Positions 12,028 through 21,786 of a DNA stretch of 64,000 nt are shown piece after piece. Location: assembly GCF_963169125.1 (NCBI RefSeq), contig NC_084797.1:104619868-104683867 (forward strand). The letters run 5' to 3'. The stretch's first letter is position 1; each line of letters starts with the position of its first letter. The DNA is from Humulus lupulus. Lineage: Eukaryota; Streptophyta; Magnoliopsida; Rosales; Cannabaceae. The position numbers were made by a program, and so were the translations under genes. The notes under the pieces were generated by a model, which saw only the letters and a list, made by a program, of their open reading frames with translations, did not search any database and was not told the origin of the DNA.

Positions 12028-14236
12028 TGTAACGACCCAAATTCAGTGTTAAGGCTTAAGGGCCTGGAGTAGTGTGCCTGGAGGGCATGATGGGATTTTG
12101 TGTGTGATTTTATTAAGTTTAATGCATCATTATGATTTATTGCACGTTATATGACTATTGGATTATTTGAGATGCATGACTATGTGAATCAGTATGCATG
12201 TAGAACTGATTGTCTTAAAATGAGCATGATTGTAACTTGGCCATGTTAGGGCATAACTGTGATAATTATACTATGTGAATTGTGCCATGTGAGTGTGATG
12301 TTTTACCAGGATGCACGCATCGGGACGGTCCTAGAGAGCCAGTTAGTCTAAAAGTCACAACGGGTTGTTGTACCCGGCTCGGGAGGAGCCCAGGGGTACT
12401 TCGGGAATCTTATAAGTTGAGTTTAGAAAGAGTGAATAGTATTGGTAATTTGGTAACCATTTGTAACTGCTGTGAGTAACAAGTTTTAAGATAGGAAGTG
12501 GTAGAATTGAAATGAAAGTGTTAAGACTTAAGTACCCTTGAAGGTTTAGCTTAGAAGGATTAGTAAGGAGGGGTAATTTGGTCTTTTGGCAAGGCAAATA
12601 GACATTATGCAGCTGGGATTTAGGGGGTACGGTTTGGGCATTTGGGTCACTTGTGGCTATGATAAATTAGAAGAGAAGGAAAAGAAGAGGAGAGAAAGGC
12701 TAGGGCAAAGAAGAAGAAAGAAGAAGAGGTGTAGAAAGGGGCTGAAGTGGGAAGCTTAGAAGGAGATCAAGGGAACTTTTAGGGTGGATTGTACTCTTGA
12801 GGTAAGGATCTTATGCTTATTTAAGTTTGTTTTCTGTGTTGGTTGAGGAATTTAATGCTTGAGTTAAGATTTTCATGGGTTTTGATTTGGGTTGTTGAAT
12901 TTGAAATCAAAGGAGTGGATCTTGTGTGTATGGATGTTTTGGATTTGATTCTAGTGTTTATGGGGTGTTAGATTGTTCATATGAGGTTTGGATTTGAGTT
13001 TTGGGGTTTAGGTTTTGGTTTGGGATGATTTGGGGAGGTTAAAGCTCGGGGAAAATTGCAGGAAAAACCCAGAATTCTGGGTCTGCGAAGGCGTGCCGCG
13101 GCAGGGTTTTTGTGTGCCGCGGCAAGGGAGCTTCTGTCTGATGGGTGCCGCGGCACAAGGATGTGGTGCCGCGGCACAAGGCAATTTTCAGGGTAGCTCT
13201 TTTTGGCAATTTTAGGTCTTAGCTCCGGGGGTTCGTGGGATGCCTCCGGGGTGTTGTTTTAAGGTTTTAGAGGTCCCGAGAGTGCGGGGTTGGTCCCGGG
13301 AAGTGGTTTTGAGTTTGGTTAGTATTAAAAGTGTTTTATGTGTGTTGTGAGTAGGATTTCGGAGAGGCTCGTGCTAAAGGACCGTGCTCGTGACCGTGGT
13401 ACTTTGGAAAGCACGGGATACAGGTAAGAAAACCGTAACACCCGAGTTTAGGGCATGGCCCCACTGTGTGATTGTAGGGCGTGGCCCCGGATTGTATTAC
13501 GTGCAAATGCTTAACCTTAAATGAACCATGATGTGTGTGAATGTTTATTTTGAATGTACTATATGTGTTATTATGGTGAAACGAGCGGCAGAGGCCGGGT
13601 ACGGCATAGGCCGGGACGGCCGTGGGCCGAAAGTAACACAGCACATGGGATGCTTATATTCAGGGTGGTACCCAAGGGATACATGAGTTATCCTCGCGGT
13701 GAAAACCGAAACTCCAGGCTTTGGTAAGGCCTTGGGAGCGGCATGGCCGTACTTGTTTATTATGGTGGTTTTCCTATGTATCAGTGAATTATTGCCAGCT
13801 ATTTACTTTGCATATGTTATGTGTTATTTGGGTTTTCTTGCTGGGCTTCGGCTCACGGGTGCTCCGTGTGGCAGGTAAAAGCAAGGAGTCAGTCAACCGG
13901 CCATGAGTATGGAGAGCGTGGGGGCGGCGCGTACATGTTCGGCCTGCCCGACTGCTTTGGTTGGGGGCATTTTGTATATGGCTGTATTTAACCATTCTTT
14001 TGATAGCTGATCAAGTGTAAATCTATTTTGAGTTGTAAATATTTTGTAAACCTTAATTTGGGATCCCAGATGTTTTATAATTAACGTTTTTAATGAAACT
14101 AAACATTTTCAAAGAGTACAGCCTTAAACTCTGGTTTATTCACACTTTTGGTTTTAGAAACCACTTGAGTCAATTAAATGCACAATTTCTGTTTTAAACT
14201 CACTTAGTAACGGCTCTAAGGTAGTAGGGCGTTACA
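12028..14236 (+). repeat. 5' LTR of the near-intact chromovirus
   Basis: Starts TGTAACGACCC and ends GGGCGTTACA. It has donor-like sites TTGAGGTAAGG (12796-12806), CAGGTAAGAAAAC (13420-13432) and CAGGTAAAAGC (13873-13883), the GGGCTTCGGCTCACGGGTGC box at 13843, and TGGGATCCCA at 14059-14068. I could not identify a TATA box with confidence. The small frames inside occur identically in both LTRs and have no family resemblance. Confidence 0.96.
13095..13175. repeat. GC palindrome island: four GCCGCGGC copies in the 5' LTR
   Basis: GCCGCGGC occurs at 13095-13102, 13116-13123, 13147-13154 and 13168-13175; the last two extend to the 12-base perfect palindrome GTGCCGCGGCAC. Surrounding LTR sequence is much less GC-rich. 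An exact copy is in the 3' LTR. Confidence 0.9.
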
Positions 14237-14239
14237 ACT

Positions 14240-14251
14240 TGGTATCAGAGC
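14240..14251 (+). promoter_or_regulatory. primer-binding site (initiator tRNA-Met)
   Basis: TGGTATCAGAGC lies three bases after the 5' LTR end. It complements the 3' end of plant initiator tRNA-Met, the usual primer for minus-strand synthesis in plant Ty3/gypsy elements. Confidence 0.93.
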
Positions 14252-14576
14252 GAGCCAAGGTTTATTAGTTCTGGAGATCGACCGAACATGTACGCACGCT
14301 GCCATTGAAAAGCTCGACTCAGGGTAGTTTGGTATGATCGGTTGATATATTCATGAATATGTGTTTAATTCTTTGTGTGCCTGCCTAAATTATTATGAGC
14401 ATGATCATTGAAATAACATATGCATGATGCCAGGGCAAGGCCCGTTGTATGCTGCATGATATTTGTATGGCACTTTGGTCGATTGATCTTGGTTGTTGTT
14501 GAGATTGAGAGGTGGAAATTGGACCTTGTTATCATGCCTAATGAGCGGTGTCATTGATTGCAGGAATTTACTTGCA
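14252..14576 (+). other. untranslated leader between PBS and gag
   Basis: About 325 bases without domains. The first 80 bases (GAGCCAAGGTTTATTAG ... CATGTACGCACGC ... CTCGACTCAGGGT) are conserved in the leaders of H and J, suggesting a cis-acting role such as packaging; that role is inference. An in-frame ATG at 14493 precedes the preferred gag start at 14577. Confidence 0.7.
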
Positions 14577-15017
14577 ATGCCTCGCCAATCATCGAGACTC
14601 CGCGGCATTCAGGCCGAGGATGATAACCAGGGGCAGGACCCTCCACCTGCTCCTCAGAACTGGCAACAGATTTTAGCAGATATGGAGGCTAGGTTGAAGA
14701 AAACAGAGGATGAGCTTAGTCAGTACAGGCAACCAGCTCCTCCACTGGCCACTGTGATACCACCACCGCCTAGTGTGGTACCGGCTCTGGTTCAACCTGT
14801 GACTGGGAACAGGTTGGAACCTCTATATGAAAGATTCAGAAAACAACAACCTCCTACCTTTGAGGGGGGAGCAGACCCACTGCAGGCTGAGCAGTGGATG
14901 AGTACAATGTCGGTAATCCTGGACTTCATGAGGGTTGAAGGAAGGGATAGGGTTGATTGTGCCAGTTATATGCTTAGACATGATGCACGAATATGGTGGG
15001 AGGTGGTGGGGCAGTGA
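14577..15017 (+). CDS. gag N-terminal segment of gag-pol, ended by a premature TGA
   Basis: The start at 14577 (MPRQSSRLRG) is chosen because the gag of H begins with an alignable stretch and the leader between PBS and this ATG is typical; an upstream in-frame ATG at 14493 would add 28 residues. Residues 25-60 include a proline-rich stretch after a short coiled-coil-like segment (ILADMEARLKKTEDEL). The retrotransposon gag core begins near residue 78 (RLEPLYERFRKQQPPTFEGG) and ends at TGA, codon 147 (15015-15017). The frame continues unchanged after the stop, and the homologous H gag has a sense codon there, so this is a nonsense mutation. Confidence 0.93.
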   Translation: MPRQSSRLRGIQAEDDNQGQDPPPAPQNWQQILADMEARLKKTEDELSQYRQPAPPLATVIPPPPSVVPALVQPVTGNRLEPLYERFRKQQPPTFEGGADPLQAEQWMSTMSVILDFMRVEGRDRVDCASYMLRHDARIWWEVVGQ

Positions 15018-18000
15018 AGGGATACTGCTATTATGACCTGGGAGGAATTCAAGAGCCTTTTCAATGAGAAATACTACAGCGTAGCCGTTCGAGCGGCGAA
15101 GGCGGATGAGTTTAACAGTCTGACTCAGGGCAGGTTATCTGTCACTGAGTACGCCTTGGTATTTGATAGATTGGCGAAGTTTGCGCCAGAGCTTGTGCCG
15201 ACTGATATGGCCAGAAGGGACAGATTTGTACGGGGATTAGGTGCAATGATCGCCCGTGACGTGAGTATTACAATGGCTCCAGAGACTACCTATGCGCAAG
15301 TGGTAGACAAGGCCCTCACTGCTGAGAGGGCTGAGGATCAGATCTGGAAGGATAACGCTGCTAGGCGTGATACCAGGAGGGTAATGCCTTCTTCTTCTGG
15401 GCCTAGTCGGGGCAGCGGCCCCAGTGAGCAGAAGAGGAGAGTACCAGACTCATTTACTCCCTATGGTTCCGACAAGAGGGTTCGCGGTTCCGTGGGTGGC
15501 CGCCAGGGCGGTAATGACAACTGGAGGAGTTATCCATGGTGTCCTCGATGCAGGCGACGGCATCAGGGCGAGTGCCGGTCCGCCTCTGGAGCGGGTGCCG
15601 GCATCAGGGCATGTTTTGTTTGTGGAAGCACCAGCCACTTGAAGAAAGATTGCCCGCAGGCTAAGAAGGAGGAGCCTAGGCAGGGTGACAGCCTCGCGCC
15701 TGCTAGGGTCTTCACCTTGACTCAGACTGAGGCAGAGGCCAGCCCATCAGTGGTCACAGGTCAGATTTTTAGCGCTGGATCCTTGTTTACTGCATTGATT
15801 GATTCTGGTGCTACGCACTCATTTGTTTCTGCTAGAGTGATTGATCAGCTGTGTAGACCTAGTATTTTGTATGCTAGGGGTTTTCAGACTGTATTGCCTA
15901 CAGGAGAGCTGGTAGTCTCTAGGAGGTGGGTTAGAGCCTTACCAGTAGTGGTAGACGGTAGAGAATTGTTTGTTGACCTGATTGAACTAGATATGGACGA
16001 TTTTGACATAATACTAGGGATGGATTGGTTGACGCGATATGGAGCAACAATTGATTGTAGGCGACGAATGGTGACCTTTGAACCGGAGGGCGAGGCACCC
16101 TTTGTGTTCGTGGGAACGGTGGATGGACCGCGGGTACCTGTGATCTCGGCACTAAAGGCTAGAGACCTGATGCAAGAGGGTTGCATAGGATTCCTAGCAA
16201 GTATAGTGGATTCCTCTAAGGTGGCGGCAGTGGGACCGAATGAAACCAGAGTCGTCTGTGAGTTTCCAGACTTGTTTCCAGCAGATCTGCCGGGGTTGCC
16301 GCCACAGCGGGAGATCGAGTTCGTCATAGAGTTGGCTCCGGGAGCAGAGCCAGTATCCAAAGCACCTTACAGAATGGCTCCAGCAGAATTAAAGGAATTG
16401 AAGATTCAACTGCAGGAACTACTTGATTTGGGGTTTGTCAGACCGAGTTTCTCGCCGTGGGGTGCTCCAGTTTTATTTGTTAAGAAAAAGGATGGATCGC
16501 TCAGGATGTGCATCGATTACAGGGAGTTGAATAAGCTGACCATCAAGAACAAATATCCATTGCCTAGGATCGACGATTTATTTGATCAGCTTCAAGGGAG
16601 TATAGTGTTTTCGAAGATTGATCTCCGATCAGGCTACTATCAATTGAGGATCAGAGATGAGGACATACCAAAGACTGCATTTCGGACTCGGTATGGGCAT
16701 TATGAATTTCTGGTTATGTCCTTTGGATTAACCAATGCCCCGGCGGCATTTATGGACTTGATGAACAGAATTTTTAAGGATTACTTGGATAAGTTTGTGA
16801 TTGTGTTTATTGATGATATCCTAGTATACTCCCAGACAGAGACAGAGCATGAGCATCATCTGCGTCTAGTGTTGCAGCGGTTAAGAGGGCATATGCTATA
16901 TGCCAAGTTTAGTAAGTGCGAGTTCTGGTTATCGCAAGTTTCATTTTTGGGCCATATTATCAGTAAGGATGGGTTACTGGTCGACCCAAGTAAGACGGAA
17001 GCAGTGAGGGATTGGCCTAGACCCAGCAATGTTCCTGAAGTTAGAAGTTTCCTTGGACTAGTAGGTTACTACCGGCGGTTTGTAGAGGGGTTCTCCAGAA
17101 TTGCTACTCCGTTGACAGAATTGACAAGGAAGAAGACCAAGTTTGTGTGGACAGATCGATGCGAGAATAGCTTCAAAGAGCTGAAGCGGCGGTTGATTAC
17201 TGCACCAGTGCTGAGCCTGCCAACAGATAATGAGAAGTTTGTGGTCTACTGTGACGCTTCCAGACAGGGTCTGGGATGCGTGTTAATGCAGGCTGGGAAA
17301 GTGATAGCGTACGCATCAAGGCAATTAAAGGAGTACGAGCAGAGGTATCCCACGCATGACCTGGAATTAGCTGCAGTGGTATTCGCACTTAAGATTTGGA
17401 GACACTATCTGTATGGAGAGAGGTGCGAGATATACACTGATCACAAGAGTCTAAAGTATTTCTTTACCCAGAAGGACTTGAACATGCACCAGAGACGGTG
17501 GCTTGAGCTGGTAAAGGATTACGATTGTGATATCCTATACCATCCTGGGAAGGCTAATGTGGTGGCTGATGCATTGAGCCGAAGGGGCCCAGGACAGTTG
17601 TATAGTTCGAGGCAGATATCTGACAGTCTAGCAGGAGAGATGACCAGAGCAGGTATAGAGCTAGTGGTTGGGAGGTTAGCCAACATTACTCTTCAGTCAA
17701 CACTCCTCGAGAGGATTAAGGAAGCACAGGGAAAGGACCCCCAGTTAGTTGAGCGTAGAGAGAACGTCCTATCGGGAGTAGCTAAGGACTTCTCTATTTC
17801 TGAGATGGGTTTGTTGAAGTACAAAGGACGGATTTGTGTTCCGATTGATCCAGACATTCGGCGAGAGATTTTGGACGAGTCTCATACCACTCCCTACTCT
17901 TTGCACCCAGGTTCTACGAAGATGTACCATGACCTGAAGGTTTTGTATTGGTGGTCAGGCATGAAGAGGGACGTGGTGGACTATGTGGCTAGATGCCTAA

Positions 18001-18071
18001 CCTGTCAGCAGATTAAGGCGGAACACCAGAGGCCAGCAGGATTATTACAGCCTCTTGGGATTCCCGAGTAG
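15018..18071 (+). CDS. gag-protease-RT-RNase H-integrase (N-terminal) segment of gag-pol
   Basis: Same frame as the preceding segment; first internal Met at 15033. Numbering from 14577: rest of the gag core, then a CCHC knuckle (C346, [14 protein letters not shown]); aspartic protease with D409-S-G-A-T-H and a GMDWLTRYG block; RT with SPWG at 626 and the catalytic FIDD (D746-D747); RNase H with D893 ([11 protein letters not shown]) and a DHKSLKYF block; integrase HHCC zinc finger (H1103, H1110, C1140, C1143). All catalytic motifs I can check are present. The segment ends at TAG (18069-18071, codon 1165) inside the motif read as Pro-Glu-Trp-Lys-Trp in relatives, so the TAG replaces tryptophan. 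Together these domains mature Gag, copy the RNA and prepare integration. Confidence 0.95.
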   Translation, partial: RDTAIMTWEEFKSLFNEKYYSVAVRAAKADEFNSLTQGRLSVTEYALVFDRLAKFAPELVPTDMARRDRFVRGLGAMIARDVSITMAPETTYAQVVDKALTAERAEDQIWKDNAARRDTRRVMPSSSGPSRGSGPSEQKRRVPDSFTPYGSDKRVRGSVGGRQGGNDNWRSYPWCPRCRRRHQGECRSASGAGAGIRACFVCGSTSHLKKDCPQAKKEEPRQGDSLAPARVFTLTQTEAEASPSVVTGQIFSAGSLFTALIDSGATHSFVSARVIDQLCRPSILYARGFQTVLPTGELVVSRRWVRALPVVVDGRELFVDLIELDMDDFDIILGMDWLTRYGATIDCRRRMVTFEPEGEAPFVFVGTVDGPRVPVISALKARDLMQEGCIGFLASIVDSSKVAAVGPNETRVVCEFPDLFPADLPGLPPQREIEFVIELAPGAEPVSKAPYRMAPAELKELKIQLQELLDLGFVRPSFSPWGAPVLFVKKKDGSLRMCIDYRELNKLTIKNKYPLPRIDDLFDQLQGSIVFSKIDLRSGYYQLRIRDEDIPKTAFRTRYGHYEFLVMSFGLTNAPAAFMDLMNRIFKDYLDKFVIVFIDDILVYSQTETEHEHHLRLVLQRLRGHMLYAKFSKCEFWLSQVSFLGHIISKDGLLVDPSKTEAVRDWPRPSNVPEVRSFLGLVGYYRRFVEGFSRIATPLTELTRKKTKFVWTDRCENSFKELKRRLITAPVLSLPTDNEKFVVYCDASRQGLGCVLMQAGKVIAYASRQLKEYEQRYPTHDLELAAVVFALKIWRHYLYGERCEIYTDHKSLKYFFTQKDLNMHQRRWLELVKDYDCDILYHPGKANVVADALSRRGPGQLYSSRQISDSLAGEMTRAGIELVVGRLANITLQSTLLERIKEAQGKDPQLVERRENVLSGVAKDFSISEMGLLKYKGRICVPIDPDIRREILDESHTTPYSLHPGSTKMYHDLKVLYWWSGMKRDVVDYVARCLTCQQIKAEHQRPAGLLQPLGIPE

Positions 18072-19130
18072 AAATGGGAAGATATTGCCATGGACTTTGT
18101 GGTAGGATTGCCAAAGACCGTGGGTCAGCATGACTCGGTATGGGTGATTGTGGACAGGTATACCAAGTCCGCCCACTTCTTACCTGTGAAGACGACTTAT
18201 ACTGTGGAGCAGTATGCAGAGCTTTATGTTAAGGAGATCGTTCGACTTCATGGGGCTCCGAGGTCAATAGTATCCGACAGAGACCCCACTTTCACTTCCA
18301 AGTTTTGGAAGAGCCTGCAGAAGGCAATGGGCACGCAGCTTCGGTTTAGTACCGCTTATCATCCTCAGACGGATGGACAGTCTGAGAGGACAATTCAGAT
18401 ACTGGAGGACATGTTACGAGCTTGTGTCTTGGATTTTGAGGGATCTTGGAGTAAGTATCTCCCCCTGATTGAGTTTTCGTACAATAACAGTTATCAGGCG
18501 ACTATCGGAGTGGCTCCGTATGAGATGTTGTATGGTAGAAAATGCAGATCACCGATTCACGGGGATGAGACAGGAGAGAGAAGGTATTTAGGTCCTGAGA
18601 TGGTTCAGAGGACCAATGAGGCACTTGAGAAAATTAGAGCTCGTATGCTCGCCTCCCAGAGTCGCCAGAAGAGTTATTCAGATCAGAAACGCAGGAGCGT
18701 AGAATTTCAGGTTGGTGATCATGTATTCCTCAGGGTTTCACCCCTGAGAGGAGTAAAACGATTTGGCGTTCGGGGCAAGCTGAGTCCCAGGTTTTTTGGC
18801 CCATTTGAGGTTCTAGAACGAATTGGGGAGGTGGATTATAGGTTAGCAATGCCTCCAGCTTTATCAGGAGTTCATGACGTGTTTCATGTGTCCATGCTCC
18901 GGAAGTATGTTTCGGACTCTACTCATGTGTTGAGCTATGAGAACTTGGAGTTGGATCGGGACTTATCATACGAAGAAAAGCCTGTTCAGATCCTTGATAG
19001 GAAGGACAAGGTCTTGAGGAGCAAGACCATCCCCTTGGTTAAAGTATTGTGGAGAAACAGCAAGGTCGAAGAGGCGACATGGGAACAGGAATCAGATATG
19101 CGGGAGCGGCATCCCGAGTTGTTCAGGTAA
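18072..19130 (+). CDS. integrase core, GPY/F module and chromodomain segment of gag-pol
   Basis: In frame with the upstream segments; first internal Met at 18090. The catalytic triad is complete: D1193 (VDRYTKSAH), D1234 (VSDRDPTF) and E1270 (DGQSERTIQ), with 35 residues between the last two as expected for D,D(35)E. A GPY/F-like module follows (LSPRFFGPFEVLERIG), then FHVSMLRKYV, and a C-terminal chromodomain over roughly the last 55 residues (PVQILDRKDKVLR ... [17 protein letters not shown]). Chromodomains of this group are thought to steer integration to heterochromatin. Normal stop TAA at 19128-19130; polyprotein length is 1517 codons plus stop. Confidence 0.95.
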   Translation, partial: KWEDIAMDFVVGLPKTVGQHDSVWVIVDRYTKSAHFLPVKTTYTVEQYAELYVKEIVRLHGAPRSIVSDRDPTFTSKFWKSLQKAMGTQLRFSTAYHPQTDGQSERTIQILEDMLRACVLDFEGSWSKYLPLIEFSYNNSYQATIGVAPYEMLYGRKCRSPIHGDETGERRYLGPEMVQRTNEALEKIRARMLASQSRQKSYSDQKRRSVEFQVGDHVFLRVSPLRGVKRFGVRGKLSPRFFGPFEVLERIGEVDYRLAMPPALSGVHDVFHVSMLRKYVSDSTHVLSYENLELDRDLSYEEKPVQILDRKDKVLRSKTIPLVKVLWRNSKVEEATWEQESDMRERHPELFR

Positions 19131-19147
19131 ATTTCGAGGACGAAATT
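19130..19147 (+). promoter_or_regulatory. conserved stem-loop right at the pol stop codon
   Basis: Arms AATTTCG (19130-19136) and CGAAATT (19141-19147) around an AGGA loop. The stem begins at the last base of the stop codon. Related hairpins sit in the same place at 28498-28515 (E), 56895-56914 (H) and 47558-47573 (G). Function unknown. Confidence 0.75.
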
Positions 19148-19152
19148 CTCAT

Positions 19153-19162
19153 GAGGAGGGGA
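19153..19162 (+). promoter_or_regulatory. polypurine tract
   Basis: GAGGAGGGGA followed by TAGT directly abuts the 3' LTR. It is the expected primer site for plus-strand synthesis, and the same tract occurs before LTR E and the H 3' LTR. Confidence 0.9.
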
Positions 19163-19166
19163 TAGT

Positions 19167-21375
19167 TGTAACGACCCAAATTCAGTGTTAAGGCTTAAGG
19201 GCCTGGAGTAGTGTGCCTGGAGGGCATGATGGGATTTTGTGTGTGATTTTATTAAGTTTAATGCATCATTATGATTTATTGCACGTTATATGACTATTGG
19301 ATTATTTGAGATGCATGACTATGTGAATCAGTATGCATGTAGAACTGATTGTCTTAAAATGAGCATGATTGTAACTTGGCCATGTTAGGGCATAACTGTG
19401 ATAATTATACTATGTGAATTGTGCCATGTGAGTGTGATGTTTTACCAGGATGCACGCATCGGGACGGTCCTAGAGAGCCAGTTAGTCTAAAAGTCACAAC
19501 GGGTTGTTGTACCCGGCTCGGGAGGAGCCCAGGGGTACTTCGGGAATCTTATAAGTTGAGTTTAGAAAGAGTGATTAGTATTGGTAATTTGGTAACCATT
19601 TGTAACTGCTGTGAGTAACAAGTTTTAAGATAGGAAGTGGTAGAATTGAAATGAAAGTGTTAAGACTTAAGTACCCTTGAAGGTTTAGCTTAGAAGGATT
19701 AGTAAGGAGGGGTAATTTGGTCTTTTGGCAAGGCAAATAGACATTATGCAGCTGGGATTTAGGGGGTACGGTTTGGGCATTTGGGTCACTTGTGGCTATG
19801 ATAAATTAGAAGAGAAGGAAAAGAAGAGGAGAGAAAGGCTAGGGCAAAGAAGAAGAAAGAAGAAGAGGTGTAGAAAGGGGCTGAAGTGGGAAGCTTAGAA
19901 GGAGATCAAGGGAACTTTTAGGGTGGATTTTACTCTTGAGGTAAGGATCTTATGCTTATTTAAGTTTGTTTTCTGTGTTGGTTGAGGAATTTAATGCTTG
20001 AGTTAAGATTTTCATGGGTTTTAATTTGGGTTGTTGAATTTGAAATCAAAGGAGTGGATCTTGTGTGTATGGATGTTTTGGATTTGATTCTAGTGTTTAT
20101 GGGGTGTTAGATTGTTCATATGAGGTTTGGATTTGAGTTTTGGGGTTTAGGTTTTGGTTTGGGATGATTTGGGGAGGTTAAAGCTCGGGGAAAATTGCAG
20201 GAAAAACCCAGAATTCTGGGTCTGCGAAGGCGTGCCGCGGCAGGGTTTTTGTGTGCCGCGGCAAGGGAGCTTCTGTCTGATGGGTGCCGCGGCACAAGGA
20301 TGTGGTGCCGCGGCACAAGGCAATTTTCAGGGTAGCTCTTTTTGGCAATTTTAGGTCTTAGCTCCGGGGGTTCGTGGGATGCCTCCGGGGTGTTGTTTTA
20401 AGGTTTTAGAGGTCCCGAGAGTGCGGGGTTGGTCCCGGGAAGTGGTTTTGAGTTTGGTTAGTATTAAAAGTGTTTTATGTGTGTTGTGACTAGGATTTCG
20501 GAGAGGCTCGTGCTAAAGGACCGTGCTCGTGACCGTGGTACTTTGGAAAGCACGGGATACAGGTAAGAAAACCGTAACACCCGAGTTTAGGGCATGGCCC
20601 CACTGTGTGATTGTAGGGCGTGGCCCCGGATTGTATTACGTGCAAATGCTTAACCTTAAATGAACCATGATGTGTGTGAATGTTTATTTTGAATGTACTA
20701 TATGTGTTATTATGGTGAAACGAGCGGCAGAGGCCGGGTACGGCATAGGCCGGGACGGCCGTGGGCCGAAAGTAACACAGCACATGGGATGCTTATATTC
20801 AGGGTGGGACCCAAGGGATACATGAGTTATCCTCGCGGTGAAAACCGAAACTCCAGGCTTTGGTAAGGCCTTGGGAGCGGCATGGCCGTACTTGTTTATT
20901 ATGGTGGTTTTCCTATGTATCAGTGAATTATTGCCAGCTATTTACTTTGCATATGTTATGTGTTATTTGGGTTTTCTTGCTGGGCTTCGGCTCACGGGTG
21001 CTCCGTGTGGCAGGTAAAAGCAAGGAGTCAGTCAACCGGCCATGAGTATGGAGAGCGTGGGGGCGGCGCGTACATGTTCGGCCTGCCCGACTGCTTTGGT
21101 TGGGGGCATTTTGTATATGGCTGTATTTAACCATTCTTTTGATAGCTGATCAAGTGTAAATCTATTTTGAGTTGTAAATATTTTGTAAACCTTAATTTGG
21201 GATCCCAGATGTTTTATAATTAACGTTTTTAATGAAACTAAACATTTTCAAAGAGTACAGCCTTAAACTCTGGTTTATTCACACTTTTGGTTTTAGAAAC
21301 CACTTGAGTCAATTAAATGCACAATTTCTGTTTTAAACTCACTTAGTAACGGCTCTAAGGTAGTAGGGCGTTACA
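19167..21375 (+). repeat. 3' LTR of the near-intact chromovirus
   Basis: 2209 bases, co-linear with 12028-14236 without indels and with about five substitutions by eye. Starts TGTAACGACCC, ends GGGCGTTACA, then the target-site copy CATCC. Confidence 0.96.
20234..20314. repeat. GC palindrome island in the 3' LTR
   Basis: Four GCCGCGGC copies with identical spacing to those in the 5' LTR at 13095-13175. Confidence 0.9.
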
Positions 21376-21380
21376 CATCC
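21376..21380. repeat. target-site duplication, right copy (CATCC)
   Basis: Exact repeat of 12023-12027. Confidence 0.95.
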
Positions 21381-21786
21381 CACATGAAGGTTGGAGATTC
21401 TGAAATGGGATGACTATGGGCTTGCAAACAAAGAACCCTTAAGCAAAATGACGGGAGACCTTCGAAGTTCTGAGTTCTGGGATGGAGTTCTTGAGAGTTC
21501 TTGGCAGGAAATGGCAAGTAAAAGATTAAAAGGTGAATGAGGGGGTTACTTATAGAAGCTGAAGTGTGACAAAAAGTAGTAATCATTAATTCCCTTTTTC
21601 CAACCATGGGAGAGTGTAACAGCCGTCGGAGTGCTTTCTTGAAAACTGAAAAGACTTGATTAGACGTGATTAGGTCACGGTTTTCAAAAACGCACTAGGA
21701 TTCTGACAGATTTCGTGGGGTATATGAAGGGTTGTTTTCCTAAGTTTACTTATTGCTGGTCGCAATAAATAAACTTGGGGGGTAAA
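21381..21786 (+). mobile_element. 3' end of the internal region of a second LTR element, with polypurine tract
   Basis: No coding domain is visible. It ends in AACTTGGGGGGTAAA (21772-21786), a polypurine tract placed directly before the LTR start at 21787. The chromovirus at 12028 inserted just upstream, so the remainder of this element, if it survives, should lie left of 12023; I could not recognise a matching body there. Confidence 0.6.

Larger units (their letters stand above)
12028..21375 (+). mobile_element. near-intact Ty3/gypsy chromovirus (Tekay/Del-like), 9348 bp
   Basis: Complete structure: 5' LTR 12028-14236, PBS 14240-14251, one gag-pol frame 14577-19130, PPT 19153-19162, 3' LTR 19167-21375, and an exact 5 bp target-site duplication CATCC. 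Domain order gag, protease, RT, RNase H, integrase, chromodomain is that of chromoviruses; the C-terminal chromodomain points to the Tekay/Del clade. Both LTRs are 2209 bases; I count five substitutions by eye (at 12435, 12791, 12883, 13351 and 13669, each against the position 7139 further on) and no indel, about 0.2 % divergence, so insertion is recent. The polyprotein is broken by TGA at 15015 and TAG at 18069, so this copy is not autonomous unless the stops are read through. Confidence 0.97.

Noticed and set aside
12282..13215. Small open frames inside the 5' LTR (for example 12282-12479, 12977-13177, 13015-13215), each repeated in the 3' LTR
   Set aside because: They are duplicated only because the LTRs are duplicated; they overlap on both strands, run through the palindrome island and resemble no protein family.
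14240..14251. tRNA-like sequence next to LTRs
   Set aside because: Only 11-12 bases complementary to a tRNA 3' end: primer-binding sites, no cloverleaf or A/B boxes.
15015..15017. Possible programmed stop-codon read-through between gag and pol
   Set aside because: The TGA lies inside the gag core, not at the gag-pol border, and the related H gag has a sense codon at that site.
15884..16360. 158-codon minus-strand frame opposite the protease/RT region
   Set aside because: Shadow of the gag-pol reading frame; no domain.
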